Assembly (NCBI GenBank): GCA_009809945.1
Contig: WTPW01000632.1
Location: 103,487 to 167,486 of the forward strand
Length of the DNA stretch: 64,000 nt
Reading direction: 5' to 3'
From: Gigaspora margarita
Taxonomy: Eukaryota; Glomeromycota; Glomeromycetes; Diversisporales; Gigasporaceae
A program made the translations under genes and the position numbers. The notes below the pieces were generated by a model. The model worked only from the letters and a program-made list of their open reading frames with translations. It ran no database searches and was not told the origin of the DNA. Of this stretch, positions 22,744-35,280 are shown piece by piece. Position 1 is the first letter of the stretch; each line of letters opens with the position of its first letter.

Positions 22744-25514
22744 ATGGCCATCTTTTCGTTTAAGCTTCAAGTTCCTCAACTTAAACGACACCACATTTCA
22801 TTAATTATCTTTATAATTTTATGGACGTATACTGTTAATGCTCCAATCAATAATATAAATTTCCAAGTATATAACATTGGCCAGAACTGGGAGAGAGATG
22901 CTGGAGAACTTACTATCACACCTATAATCCTAAATACAGACATGCCTACCGCTACGTCTAATAATATACCTAAGTTTGTACCTATCGCTAACCCGCTGAA
23001 ATTAAATTTTACTTTTGAACGATCTCTAATGCAATGGTCCTTTCCGCTTCAAGTTGGAACACCACCTCAAACATTAAAAATAGCAATTGACACAACATAT
23101 AACTTACTCTGGATGGTTAGCGAATTATGCATGACTCCATGGGGAAATGCTTGCGGGAATTTAACAAACTTTTTTAATACATCCTACTACGGGTAATTAC
23201 GGCGAAATCCCGATTCATTATATCGATGGAAGTGAATTGGTGTGTGTATTGGCCAGTGACACAACTATAATTAATAATATAACATTTGAACAAATGCAAA
23301 TTGGATTACCTAAGGATATAAAAGGAAACGAAAATATTACAATTTCGAATACAAATGCAGGACAACTAGGTCTTAAGGCATACCAAAAAGTAATTATTTC
23401 CTTACTTTTTAAATTATTGGCTGTTTTTATTTATATAAAATTTTAATATTGACATTAAAAAATAGTACATAATAAATAGATTTTCTGTAAGTATATTAAT
23501 GTTTTTGTTTTTTTTTTTATAATCTTTTAATTTATTGTCTGAAGTACCTTTTAATAATATTATATAATTTAGAATCAAACGATGGGAATAGCTCTTTCCA
23601 CAAAATCCGAAGATCTTGGTAATGGAGGCTCAATTACATTAGGTGGATTAGACTTAGGATATATTTTAGGTTAGTATCAAAAAATTTTATTATATAATAT
23701 CGACGCAATTACAAGTAATGTGAGCATAAACAACCTGATCAGTCTGATATGGGATTGTAAAATACCTATTTAAAAAGCAAACTATATTGTTATTCTGTGA
23801 CCGCACAATTACACATCTCAGTGGATTTACGAAATTTATATTTATTAAATTATAAAACTTGCTGCAATACTTTGAATTCTTAATTAAAGCATTATAAAAA
23901 TTTAATTTTAACTGGGAGTCTCGAAAAATGCCTGATCAATACATATAAAAGTTTTTTTTTTATATTTGTCTCCAATTTATTTCTAATTAATCTTTACCTA
24001 TATTTTTTGGCAAATCCTTTGAGATGGTGTAATTAAAACTAAAATTTTATAGAAAAGTCAATAGTAAAAAATATTAATAAAAAAGTCAAGGTGAATTATT
24101 TAGTATTGTATTATAATTATTCATTTACATTGTTATTATAATACAGGGAATGACGAAGCTAATATAATATATCAGTCTCTTCCTCAACTCACGGATCCAA
24201 ATCAGGAATTCATGTTCAACCTTACTAATATATATATAAATAATGCGTCAATTAACATAAATGGGTTAATTTGGTTTAACAGTGAAATCCAAGACATTCA
24301 ATTCGATGATAATAGTGCCGGTATAATTTTAAATGATTTGCCTGGAGGAAATTATTCTAACGGAGTAGCAATGGTTGATTGTAACATTCCACCTACTTTT
24401 GATATATCTTTTGAAATTGCAAGTCACACATGGAGATTACCATCAAGTGCAATTATTAAAGGTGTTATAAATGGCACAGACAAATGTGAATCTGTAATTA
24501 CTGGCGGTGCTAATAGCAGTTCTTGGGTATTTGGAAGCGCTTTTATTACGGTAATTTATAGCATTATGTTTATATTTTACATTAATTATAATCGCATATT
24601 TATTAATATTTTAAATTGTTCACGATTAAAAGAACTTTTACATGGTATTCAATCAAGCAAATTCTCAATTTGGTATTGCCCTTCGAAGTGATATTGATTA
24701 CGGTCCTATTCCTACTCCTACTCCTACTCCTACTCCTACTCCTACTCCTACTCCTACTCCTACTCCTTCTCCTCCTGTGTGTATTTGTCTTGTTTTACAG
24801 AATAATATATACTTTATAATATCTAATTTTTTTTTTAAATAATTTAGACTCAGGCTAACATAAGGATTCAACTTCCTGTTTTGATACCTAGTGATATAAA
24901 CTGCTTGATTATAACTGATTCAGATGAAAATGTCCAATCGATTCCGGAAGATGTTTATGTTGATCCAAACGACTATTTCAATATACCTAATTATTATGTG
25001 GCAAATATAGGCATGTCATATAAATTTGCCTTTTATTCAGGACCACCAAATGATGGTTCTAGTTGTTCTGGGAATTTTTTAGTTGAAACTATCTATTTAA
25101 TGTCGGTCATTACAAATGATCCATGGCAATTGGAAGAAATGAATATTCTGTACGTACAATACTTGTTTTACAGAACAAATATATACTTTGACTATCTTAA
25201 CTTTTTCGAATGGTCTATATTTTTTGCAGGTAAACGGAATAAGTATCAATGTTCCTTCAGGAGCAACCGTCTTGACTATGCTTGTTTTATATAATGGTAA
25301 TCTTGTTTATAAAACTGAAACCTATAATAATATAAATGACGGCGGGTATTACTACATAGATTATATAACATATCCAAACACCTCATATAGTTTTAAAGCT
25401 AATAATGACAAAGATGAAGGTCCTTTGGGCTGTATAGTCTCTGTAACTCCTATTCTTGGACAAGATCCGTTGACATTAAATAACATGAATAGTTGCAATC
25501 CGAGCTGTAACTAG
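22744..25514 (+). CDS. Secreted pepsin-fold (A1 family) protein with altered catalytic motifs and Thr-Pro linker
   Basis: Proposed exons: 22744-23389, 23573-23669, 24147-24550, 24633-24776, 24848-25153 and 25230-25514 (TAG). Introns are GT-AG, of 183, 477, 82, 71 and 76 nt. The ATG at 22744 gives a signal anchor (HHISLIIFIILWTYTV). Pepsin landmarks follow in order: WSFPLQVGTPPQTLKIAID, the flap-like HYIDGSELVCVLASDTT, TMGIALSTKSED with GGSITLGGLDLG, and near the end of the fold SSSWVFGSAFITNFYMVFNQ, equivalent to the family's W(V/I)LG...F....VFD. The first active-site motif reads DTTYN instead of DTGS. Where the second is expected the sequence has FDDNSAGIIL instead of DTGT/S. An active protease is therefore unlikely. 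A Thr-Pro run follows, then about 200 residues of unrecognised, Asn-rich domain with Cys residues. At about 23190 the frame shifts by one base; a 64-nt GT-AG intron (23193-23256) would restore the frame but remove the flap segment. It may be a secreted pseudoenzyme, or a gene beginning to decay. Confidence 0.8.
24706..24768 (+). repeat. Hexanucleotide microsatellite coding for a Thr-Pro linker
   Basis: About ten copies of cctact encode alternating Pro-Thr in the frame of the pepsin-fold gene and end in PSPP. Poly-Pro-Thr tracts are typical of extracellular fungal linkers. A hexamer tract can change length without shifting the frame. Confidence 0.9.
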
Positions 25515-26509
25515 GTTATCGTGCCTGAGATTTTGCATGATTTGCATATATCTTGCGCGAGATTAATTGTTTGTTTAAGAAAATTTTTAGCATGTTCATC
25601 ACAAATATGTTTTTTTATAAGATCTAAAATTTTATATAGTCATTATATATATTACTTTATATTTGAATTTTAATATATTAATTTAATATAGAATTTATGT
25701 AAAGATCTATTTGAACTTATAAATATTATGTTATAAATAAAAATAACGTAAAATGTTATATATTTATAATTTTATATATTATAACTACTGATTACTATAT
25801 ATTAATCTGTTACATATTGATTAAGTAAATAACTTTGATTCACTGGTCCGTTTTTGATAATTTTACTATCAAAATGAACGTCTCAATAAGACGATTCCAG
25901 CAAGTCAAAAATTATTAAAAACCCATCATGGTTCTCGAGAGCATTACGATTCTTTTTATTTTCCTAATATTAAAAAATGATGCCTGCTATGCTGATGCAC
26001 CCCAATGAAATTTGATTGGTTATGTTTAAATGATTTTATAACAGTCTCAAGATGATAAATTATGGACTACAAATAAATTTACCAGCGATTTTGAGATTTT
26101 TTTTATTTTTATTTAATGTATATCGATACATCAAATCAAGAATATTAAACGTACGTACGTAATTAATATGCTCTATTCCATTTTTGAAAGAATTAACCAA
26201 AAGTTGCTATAAGCACTACTGTACAGTAAAAGATTTACGTTTTTATTAGTCATATCAAGAACAAGATTCATGTGTGTGAAAGTTCTAATATATAAATAAC
26301 TTCATTTTGCTACGATTGCCTTGTACATTTTTACCAATTATTTTCATCATGTAAATAACGATAGGATGAAATTCACTAAGCAGATCAAGTCAGTTATTAA
26401 AATTATTATAAACCACTTTTTGGTTTAACTACGACAATAGTTCGTATTTATTGCTTTTAAAAAATGGGTCAAAATTGTTGTAAAGAATGAACTATATTAC
26501 TTTGTTCAT
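25515..26509. other. Intergenic region downstream of pepsin-fold gene
   Basis: AT-rich, with an aataaa motif at about 25735 that could serve polyadenylation of the upstream gene, and a short cgtacgtacgta palindrome near 26150. I see no coding sequence. Confidence 0.45.
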
Positions 26510-26695
26510 ATAGGATGTCGCTCAATTTCACGAAAGCTATTTCCCGAACAGGACACCTAGCCGACATCACATAGGGTTAGGATTAGCATTTGAGTAGTTG
26601 TGGCTATATTTAGCAGATTGTCACTCTGTATGATGTCGAATAAGTGGCATGTCAGTGAAATAACTCTCGGGAATCGTACCATAACCGTTCGTATA
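26510..26695. repeat. Imperfect inverted-repeat element with GATGTCG motifs
   Basis: The left part (ttcccgaacagg ... gccgacatcaca) and right part (tgatgtcgaataag ... ctcgggaa) are imperfect inverted copies. Between them lies tagggttagg, a telomere-like word. The boundaries and any target duplication are unclear. No coding sequence is present. Confidence 0.4.
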
Positions 26696-26809
26696 AGTAT
26701 CTATACAAATGGGTTAGGCTTGTATCAAAATGTATAATCTATCATCACGTTTTTAATTACCTTAAAAAAACTAAGATGATCAGTAAAATAATCAAATTAT
26801 TAAATTTGT

Positions 26810-27200
26810 TCAGATCTGTACGGTATGACGCAAAATACCCTATTTTAATTCTGGTCATCCGTACCATACTGTTATATAATACGGAGAATTACAGCAGATC
26901 AATATGGTACCGGTATGGCACAGAATTTAGGATAAGATTATATAGATAACCAAGTAGGGTGTAAAATACCCTTATTCCGTACTATATAATTCTGTTATGA
27001 TATTAACGTTACATATAATATTAAAATAGATCAGTATGGATGATCAGGTCAGTATGTTATACGGGTGTAAAATACCTATTTTAAAATCCTACCATGCTGC
27101 TTTGGTTTTATATATTATTAAGGTTTAGTTTTTAGAATTGGCATTTTACACCTAATACCAGACCGATCAGCTCACCCATACCATAAAGATATTCTTAATT
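26810..27200. repeat. Cluster of GTGTAAAATACC and GTACGGTATG words
   Basis: Words of the form gtgtaaaatacctatttta (near 26840, 26960 and 27060, and inverted near 27140) and tacggtatg/cataccgta variants (near 26820, 26865, 26910 and 27175) recur in both orientations within about 390 bases. This resembles the subterminal repeats of a DNA transposon. A single similar piece (gattgtaaaatacctattt) is in the second intron of the pepsin-fold gene, about 23755. No complete element could be bounded. Confidence 0.4.
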
Positions 27201-27677
27201 CCGAAAAAAAACCATTTAATCAAACGTTAGAAAGGTTTCATAATATTTGATTTTAACTAATTTTGTATGGGCATGTTAGTATAAAATTGTTTAGACATGC
27301 GCATGCGAATGGTGCCCATCTTAGGTATGATAATTCTGATCATCCGAACTATACTGGTCAATGACCGTGACCGATATTGAGGTCTGAGCATTTTGACCGA
27401 CCGGTCAAGATTATGACTGATGCCAAATTCTTAATATTCTTGCTAATAAATAAATAATTATTGCTTAAAATTCATATCGGTGTATCTGTATCATCTGATA
27501 AATAGAGAAATCAACCTGCCACTCAAAAATTTTTCAGATCGTGTGACTTTGCATGATTAATTGATATGATTCATTTTTAAATAAAACTTTTTTATTAATA
27601 TAAGTGAACAATAATGATAAATATAATAATGAGAATATAAATTAATGTATATCACATGATCTAAAAATTTTTTAGGT

Positions 27678-28040
27678 GGTGTTTAAAGCGTGCATTTATT
27701 TGTGCGAGTGATACAAACCTAAAACGGGAAATTAATCTATCGGAGAACGTAAAATGTGATGATCCCGGATCAGCCCGACACGTGAGCAAAACACAAAAAA
27801 AACGAAAAAAGAGAAAATACAAGAAAACGAGTGTTTAAACCTGTCTTGGGGCACTAATTAAAAATGATGGGAATAAAAATTTACATATAAAACCTAATTA
27901 TTTATTACTATAGCCTCTAACCCTAACGCCCTAACCCTAACTTTTTAATTTCACGAACTTAGTTTATTTTTACGTTGAATTTCCTTTTTGGGCTGTATCA
28001 CTTGCAAAAATAAGTATTCCGCGTATTGGCGTTTAAACCC
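27678..28040. mobile_element. TIR element with telomere-like core
   Basis: Left edge ggtgtttaaagcg followed by gcgagtgatacaaacc, and right edge complement gggtttaaacgcc followed by gcaagtgatacagccc, form an imperfect inverted repeat of about 45 bases. The middle holds ctctaaccctaacgccctaaccctaac (27910-27940 region; fewer than 20 of these bases form uninterrupted CCCTAA units). No coding sequence is present and no target duplication was read. Confidence 0.55.
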
Positions 28041-28064
28041 GGTTGAGAAATGCCTTGTTTATAA

Positions 28065-28850
28065 TTCCGGCCAAATTTGTAGATCATTTGGTGCCAGAAT
28101 TATAGCGAAAAATTTTGGGTTATAATTTATTGCACCTGCCATACATGGCTAGTGTTTGTAGTTGATTTTGTATTAGTCAATTTTATCGACTTAGCCAGCT
28201 TAGTCAGCTAATATTTCAAAAAATTGACTTAGTTGATTTTATGTTAGATTATATTAAAAATTACAGTAATCACTCATATTTAGGTCAGACCAATTCTATT
28301 TGGTGATTTAGATTACCCCTCTCAGTAAAAAAGAGATTGGTATATATAGAATTATGGAATTAAAAAAAAATTTAAAAATAGAAATTTTGTGATAGTAAGA
28401 TCTGAGAAATTCTGAAACGAAAGTCAATAAACATAAAATATGAGCTAGATTGAGAAAAAATATGAGAAAATCTTTAAAAGCACAATTAGGATGATCAACT
28501 TTGACTTAGCCAGCTAAGCCAATTTTTAAATATTGACTTAGTTGAGTCAATAAATCATAGTTTACAAACACTATACATTGCACTCCTTCTATTAATTGAA
28601 AAATTTGTATATGAAACCACCTTTGGAGTTCTAGTAAAAAATACTACTTGTGAAATTTTGGTATCAACTATACCCCTGCTCCATCCCAGGCCTTAACTCT
28701 AACCCTAGTATTAATTAAATTTTATTTTTTGGTTTGATAAAATTTCTTTAATTATTTGTTATACAAATTTGATAATCTATATTGTACTATGCAATAAATT
28801 ATAAATTCCAACATTTTTAATTACGGTCAAATGATCTGCAATTTTGAGAG
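28065..28850. mobile_element. TIR element with telomere-like core, interrupted by a hAT MITE
   Basis: Left arm (tagatcatttggtgcc ... ttataatttattgca) and right arm (tgcaataaattataaattcc ... caaatgatctgcaa) are inverted over about 57 bases. The interior includes ttaactctaaccctagta (28684-28702), a degenerate telomere-like word. A 424-bp hAT MITE with its own duplication is inserted near the left arm (28150-28573). The outer ends are approximate. Confidence 0.55.
28150..28573. mobile_element. hAT MITE, 424 bp
   Basis: The ends are tagtgtttgtagttgatttt and the complement of tagtgtttgtaaactatgat. A near-exact 8-bp duplication flanks it: tacatggc (28142-28149) and tacattgc (28574-28581). Subterminal gacttagccagc and agccagctaagcc motifs link it to the 8982-9485 family. 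The interior is AT-rich and non-coding. Confidence 0.82.
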
Positions 28851-28924
28851 TACAGAATATTACAAATAAGATAGCTAAGCAGTGTGGTCCTTTTTAGCAG
28901 TTCAGAATCTTTTCATTATATAAT

Positions 28925-29150
28925 GTCATGGATAATCATGAAATCAGATGATGGTGAAATTTGGGGGTCTTAATTTGAAAATATAAGCCCTACTAAAATC
29001 TACCTATACTCTTTTATTAACTACCCTAACCCTAAATCCTAACACAACCGTAAAAAAAAAGCAGAAAAAAAAGGCCCTAAAAAATTTTAAAAATCATACA
29101 TAAAATATATCCAAATTTCACCATCATCTGATTTCATGATCATCTGTGAC
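28925..29150. mobile_element. 226-bp MITE with telomere-like core, TIR type 1
   Basis: The inverted ends are about 38 bases long, with the shared run atcatgaaatcagatgatgg. The 7-bp repeat atataat flanks it (28918-28924 and 29151-29157). The core reads cctactaaaatctacctat, then taccctaaccctaaatcc, then an A-rich tract and ggccctaaaaaatttt. The same core occurs in an element with different ends at 58563-58788. Confidence 0.75.
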
Positions 29151-29836
29151 ATATAATATTAGAATATCAATAAAAAACGTCTGAATTTTTTAAAAAGACC
29201 CATATTGCATAGTTTTTACAGGAAAATACTACAAGTGCTATTATTTTATTTAAAAATTTTTACCAGCTACTCAAATAAAAATGAAATTTAAATATTTTAG
29301 AAAAAATAAATTTAGCACAATTTTTTGGAAAATGAGTTTTCATTAGATTTATATAAATTGATATGATTGATATTTTTTTAATTGTAAATGAAAATCAATT
29401 TGCATAATACAAAATCAAATAATTGTAAAAAGAAAATTACACAAGGCTGAATAAGACCAACACATTATGAGATTATCTGATAGTACCTGTTACATTTAAC
29501 CAATCAAAATTGTGAAATTTAATTAATTCTGGATTAGTCTGAAAATCAAAACAAATGATTAAACTCCAATTATCTCAAAATAAAATATATATAAAAAAGG
29601 GCTGTTTTAATAGTTAATACCCCATATATGAGAGGACAAACAAGTAGGACCATTTTTTATTATTTATTTTTTTTGTTATAAATTAATTTTTTAATTTTTT
29701 TTTGTTTTTTTTAATTTTAGTTTTTAAGTTATTTATTTATTTTAAATTATATTTTTATTTTAAATAATTAAATTATTATTTTTTATTTTATATATTCTTT
29801 TATTTTAAATTATTTTTATTTTAAAGACAATTATCT
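29151..29836. other. AT-rich intergenic stretch
   Basis: Long T- and A-rich runs occur, especially 29660-29825 with repeated ttattttaaatta words. No gene or bounded repeat was found. Confidence 0.4.
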
Positions 29837-30168
29837 TTCATTGCTAGTGTGATACATTACTACCTCCTGATCAACCAATCATTTTGTTTGTTTTGATTTT
29901 ACATTAATCAAAACAAAACAAATAGTGGCCAGATTAAAATAGAGTTAGGGTTTGGTTGGAGGCAATAATTAGATGACCTCCCAACATAAAATTTCACAAG
30001 GAATTTTTTTTGCTAAGAAAAAATTGTAGTTTCATAGTCAAAATTTTAAGTTAGAAGTGATTTTTTAAAATATTGTCAGTTGTTGTTTCGTTTCAATTTC
30101 ACATGACACCTGATCCTGCATTCTGATTGGTCGATCAGAGGGTGGCAATGCATCACACTGGTGATGAA
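29837..30168. mobile_element. TIR element, 332 bp, abutting the LINE
   Basis: The left arm begins ttcattgctagtgtgatac and the right arm complement begins ttcatcaccagtgtgatgc. The inverted similarity continues to ctgatcaaccaatca for about 45 bases. The right end stops exactly where the target duplication of the LINE begins (30169), so the LINE inserted at its border. The element contains tagggtttgg and no coding sequence. Confidence 0.7.
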
Positions 30169-30347
30169 TAATAACTCTCTATTTTTTTTTTTTTTTTTTT
30201 TTATACAATGAGGTCTATCCTCTAATTCTTTATTAATTCGTCTTAAAAAAATTATACAAATATACATCAAAAGAGAATTGTAGGAAGTATGGGTAAGAGC
30301 TAATTTACTCTCAACCTAAGCTGTGCTAGGGTCAGTAGACCTCAGTC

Positions 30348-33300
30348 TTAGAAGCTATGTAGGTAAGAGCGCCCAAAGGCGATATATTTGTCTAAGTTTG
30401 ATTGGAGGGTTAGGTTAAATCTATTAGTGTTATTATATTGGTAACTTCTATTAGAGTTAGTTAAAGGGGTAGGTGCTGGAATAACTGGATCGTGACGAAT
30501 TTGTCTAGAGGGAAGATAAATCATTTTAGTTATTAAATGATGTAGAGCTGGTGCATATTTGAGTTTGTCAGAAGGTCTTGCGAAGGGCACTAGTGTGGCC
30601 ACAGTGATAAAGCCTAGTGGTAGTTGATTGTTGACATGAAGGTAAATAAAGAATGATGTGAAGTCCACCAGTCGAATTAGGTCCAATTCCAGTTCTGTTG
30701 CCAAAACTTGAATAATATCCTTGAGGAAAGAGATAAGAGAAGAGTTATTGGAAATACAGGAGATGAGATGTACGATAGTTTCTTCTGATAAGAGGCAATG
30801 GGGACAGCGGTAGTATTGATATTTAGTGGGGCTACGTTCGTGAAGAGTCTTAAAGGTGGAAAGTTCATTGGTTAATAATTTCACTTTGAAGTTCTTTAAT
30901 TGTGAAAATGTTAGGTTAGTAGATAAAGAGAGAGGTCGTTCTTCAAAGGAAAGATAATCTAAAGTGAGGCGAATTTGTATGTCTGGATATTGGTTAATCC
31001 AATGACTTATTCAGTTTTGATTGGTCCAAAGAGCCTGATTATTTATTTTTATGATGTCTTTTAAAATTGTTTTAAGAGTATATGGACATGGCGTATTGAG
31101 GAATTTTGGGATATATTTGTCGAATAGTAATTGGTGTGGTATGATGTCCAGTGTCATGAAGTTGTCAGGTTTGCGAGAATGGGTTAAGTCTTTATCAATA
31201 CAGAATTTTAGTTTTAGGTTCATAATGATCGCTTTTAGTGTAAACAAGATCGGGCGTATTGTTTCTTTTCCAGATTTGATAGTAGGTGTGATGGGTTGTC
31301 ATATGCTTGTTGTAGTAAAGTTATGAATTTGTAGTTGTTAGATGTAACAGAAATTGTGGTTCTAGGGAAGAAGCTTGTAGATATGAAAGCAAACAGAGTA
31401 AGGGCTGAGTTTGTAGTGCTGGGCCAATTTTTGTTGGTACAGCCCCAAGTGGTCAAAGTATTTTGAAGTGAGCAAGTCACATATGGTGCAGCTTGATTAT
31501 TGCGAGGTATAGTGGTTGAGATAAAAATGTTCACTGAGTGGTGTTTGTTCTGAGTTTTAGCTAATTCCTCCCAGATTTCTATCGGAAATGCTGAGAAGGC
31601 CTTAGGTGGTCAGGCTCTGTTAGTTGTCATAGGGTCAGAGGAGTGCTAATAGGTATTCTATTCGGGTAACAGGTAGAAAGAGCAGATTCAATATCTTTGA
31701 GGTTGGAATGGATGTTCTTATCGGAAGATACTTGTATGACGTAGATATAGTTTGTGTCATATTTAAAGTAGCAATTCTTTGTATTTAGAGATGTATCCTT
31801 TAGTTTACAACCAGAACAAGAGGATGCCTGGTTGTTGAGGTTTACGTAATGACGGACATATATAGTCAATTTTGAAGAGCAACTGGTTCTACCAATGTAC
31901 AAGTTAGAAGTAATTATCCAAGATTTCTTTTTGTATGTTCGTTTGGTTAAAGTAAAGGGGTTGGGGTAAACAAGTTGTGTCAAAGGGTTAGCGTTAGCGG
32001 AGATGAGATCTTGCATTTTAGTAAACCAACGAGGGGTTTGTCCTGGAGGTATTTTTAAAATGTTGTGATGGAAATTTTTCCAGTTGAGGAGTTCATTATT
32101 GTTGTAATTTAGGAATTGTTCAATGTATCTAATATTGTGAAGATTAAGTTTTTCTTTAAGGGATTGTGTACAAGTAGTTGGTAGAGGTTTGGGCCAGTCA
32201 GTTTCTGGATTGTGAGTAAGTTGGATATTGAGCATATGCAGTACTAAGATTGCTTGGGCTGTATATGTTCTAGCTTGGCCACTTGAAAATAGTGGTAGCA
32301 TGTGTAGAATTGAATGTTGAGACTTGGTGGATTCTTGTAGTTCCTGTAGGCAAAGTTTGAGAAAGGATGTTTCGAAACTAGGGTGATTGATGTTTTTTAA
32401 CAGGGAAGTGGCCAGAGAAGTCAGTTGGATTTGTATAAGATTTTTTAGTCCGTATATACTCTGATGAAAGAGGAAGGAGTTGGGTATGCCCCGGGCGAGT
32501 TTTGCCTTGGATTTGACCAGGTTTGAATAAAGTCAGGTTAAGGTATCGAGTTGATTAGGTGAAAGGTAGGAGCTGTATAGTCTATATGCTAATCTGGGGA
32601 TTAGAACATTATTGATTAGATAAATTGCTTGTTTTTCAGTTATGACAGCTTTTTGCATTCTTCTGATGCATTGTTTGAATTCGGATATGATGGTTTTCTG
32701 TGTGGAAGAAGGGTTGGGGTTGAGAGAGAACCATGCCCCTAAGTATTTAAATGGTTTAGTATTGTTAATTGCTGTGATTGATTAGTTGTTGAAGTCAATT
32801 GATTTGTTATCTGTTTTTGCGTTTGTGACTAGAATTGATTTAGTAGGGTTAACTGTAATGTTTGTAAGTTTGTAAAAGGAGTTGGCTGTATTTAGTATTT
32901 TTTCTAGGCTAGCTTTATCCGGAGTTATCCAGAGAGAGTCGTCCATGTATGCCATTATCGAGGTATGGGTGGTTTTGGATTGGGTGGGCATACTGAGTGT
33001 TTGGCAGAAGCCTGGATATTCAGTGGAGATACGACGTATGAGCGGGTCGTAGTAGATGACCCAAAGAATCAGGGATATAGTTTCTCCTTGGTCGATTCCA
33101 TCTTCTACAGGGTAGGAGTTGGTGTATCCAAGGTTGGTTATAACTTGGTTAGAACGGTTGGAGCAGATATGTGTAAGGAGGTTAATAATTGTTGATGGTA
33201 GTTTGATTCTCGTCAGGCATTGGGATGTGTATAGAGTCGAAAGCCTTCGACATATCCTGTAGTAGGAGCCAGAGTTCTTGTTTCTGAGTAGTGGCTATTT

Positions 33301-35280
33301 CTATGATGGAGGAAAGTTGTGAAATTGGCTGTAGGGTCGATTGGAAGGGCAATGCTGCATAGTTTAGTGGAGAGAGAATTCGGTGCTTCAAAAGTATGTC
33401 AGAAAGTCAGTTGGTCGATTAGAGTTATCGGGCGAGTATTGCATAATTTAAAGTTATAGTGAGTCTTTTTCAGGATTGGCCAGATGTTTGATTTCAACCA
33501 GGGACCAGGTGTTCTTTTTAGCTGTAGGCAGGCATTGAATATATCTAGTAGCTTGCGAGTGCCGATTTGGATATGTGTTGAAGCATTTCGTTAGAGATGT
33601 TGTTTGGACCTGTCGCTTTATGCTTGGGAGCAGCCGAGATAGTAGATATTAATTTGTCCAAGGTAAAGGGAAGAGAAAGGTTAGAGTAGATTGAGAGGTG
33701 TATAGTTTCTAATGGGTCATAGTGGAATTTCCATTCGTCCCAGTATTCTTCATTTGTAGAATTACATTTTGTCCAATTTTTAAAATGAGTTGATGTGGCT
33801 TTTTTAATTTTGGTTGGGTCAGTAATTATAGTTTCAGTTGTAATAATTTTGTCAAAACTGATATGGTCTTTTTCTTTTTTTAGGATACTGTTTATCATCT
33901 TTCCCATATTGTCCTTGAAGTCGTTGTAATGACGATTGGTATAAAATTTAATTTTCTCCATTTGTTGTAGGTAGGTTTCTGCGTTTCTGCCTTTCCAAAT
34001 AGTGGATCTGATTTCTTTGATGGTCATTATTGTTGTAGCATAATGGGTGTAGGGAGTATTAGATTGTAATGCGAAAAGAGCAAGTGGGGTTAGTGCGAAT
34101 GGAGGAAGTTGTGCTAACGAGAGTGCTTTATTTAGGTGTTTGTTAATTGTTTGTAGTAAGAATAATGGAGCCATAGGAGGCATAGCTTTGCTTAGGAGGT
34201 GGATGCATTTATTGATGTTTTTTAGTGCAGAGTGTAACTGTGTCACTTTGAGAGATAGGGCGTGAAAGGTCTTTGAGACAGTGGTAGTTTTTGGGATGTG
34301 TTTGTGTGCGGACTGTGATATTGCATTCAACTAGAGATTCCAAGTTTTATCCAATTGTTCCGATGAGGTTATATCTGGTAGGAAGTTGGCCTTGGAAATT
34401 AGAGTAGTGATCATATTACTGAAGTCATCCCAGTTTTCAATTGTTGTTTTTTCATAGCAAAAGGTCTTCCATTTCCTTTTCTTATTTCGAGAAGTGGTGG
34501 GGTTGAAGTTGGTGTACCATACAGAAGATAAAATGCAGTGGTCACTGTCAGAAATACCAGCGGAATTAGTTAGCTGAGGAGGGTCGAAGTTTAAAAGAAT
34601 CTGTGAAAAAACCCAGATGTCATCGATTTGGAAGCTAAGCCCTCTTCCATGCCAAGTGGGGTCAGTGATTTTGTGAAAGTCCATCAAGCTGGTTATATTG
34701 TTGGAAAGCAAATCAGAGAAGATCGGTAGATGGCATTTTTTGTGTGAGCCAAAATTGATGTTGAAATCTCCCAATAATAGTATATGCCATTGTTTCCTTT
34801 TGGCTTCTAGAATCCAGAGTGATAATTGTTTTTGGGTGCAAGTTAAGAGGTTGGTATTGTTAGATGGTAAGTAGGTAGAGATGATGCGGGTTTTATTTTC
34901 AGGAAAGAAAAAATCAATGTAAATAGCGGTGCTAGGATAAATATTAATGTCGTGTATGTAGGGTTGTAGAGAGTTGTGAATAAGAAGGGCTGTGCCCATA
35001 CTGGTTTCTCTGTTTTGTGGTGAAGTAGGTTGGAAATTAGAAACGAAAATTTTGTAGTGGGGGTTCGTGTAGGCCCTAGGATTATCTTTTAACTTGGTTT
35101 CTGTAAGGCTAATTATGTGTAATTTCTCTTGTAGACAGTAATCTAGCCAAAGGTAAAGTTTGGTTAGATTATTGAGTCCTCTAATATTGTGAGTGGCTAT
35201 GTTTATTTGTTCTTTAGGATTTATAAGTTCAGATTGATCATTGTTAGTAAAGTCATTATGTAGGTCGAAAGTGTCCAGAA
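30348..35280 (-). pseudogene. LINE ORF2: APE endonuclease, reverse transcriptase, C-terminal zinc knuckle (broken)
   Basis: Read from high to low coordinates. The endonuclease begins near NIATHNIRGLNNLTKL and SLTETKL (about 35090-35200) and continues through ISTYLPSNNTNL, the catalytic-type GDFN and a terminal SDH (about 34540-34780). Next come NNISNEML (about 33590), the RT motif LLQDMSKAFDSIHIP (about 33230) and the RT active site AYMDDSLW (about 32940), a variant of the usual (F/Y)xDD. A region resembling a degraded RNase H-type or linker domain follows (31235-32300). At the end is CPHCLLSEETIVHLISC (about 30750-30805), a C-x2-C-x8-H-x3-C knuckle, with a final stop near 30348. Stops or frameshifts break it between the endonuclease and RT, within RT and within the C-terminal part. 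The start overlaps the end of ORF1 in another frame. Confidence 0.85.

Noticed and set aside
24616-24842. Open frame with a poly-Leu stretch beside the Thr-Pro linker
   Set aside because: It is the out-of-frame reading of the cctact microsatellite; the Thr-Pro frame fits the pepsin-fold gene and its splice sites.
27900-29045. Interstitial telomere
   Set aside because: Only one to three degenerate CCCTAA units occur at each place and they lie within TIR elements.
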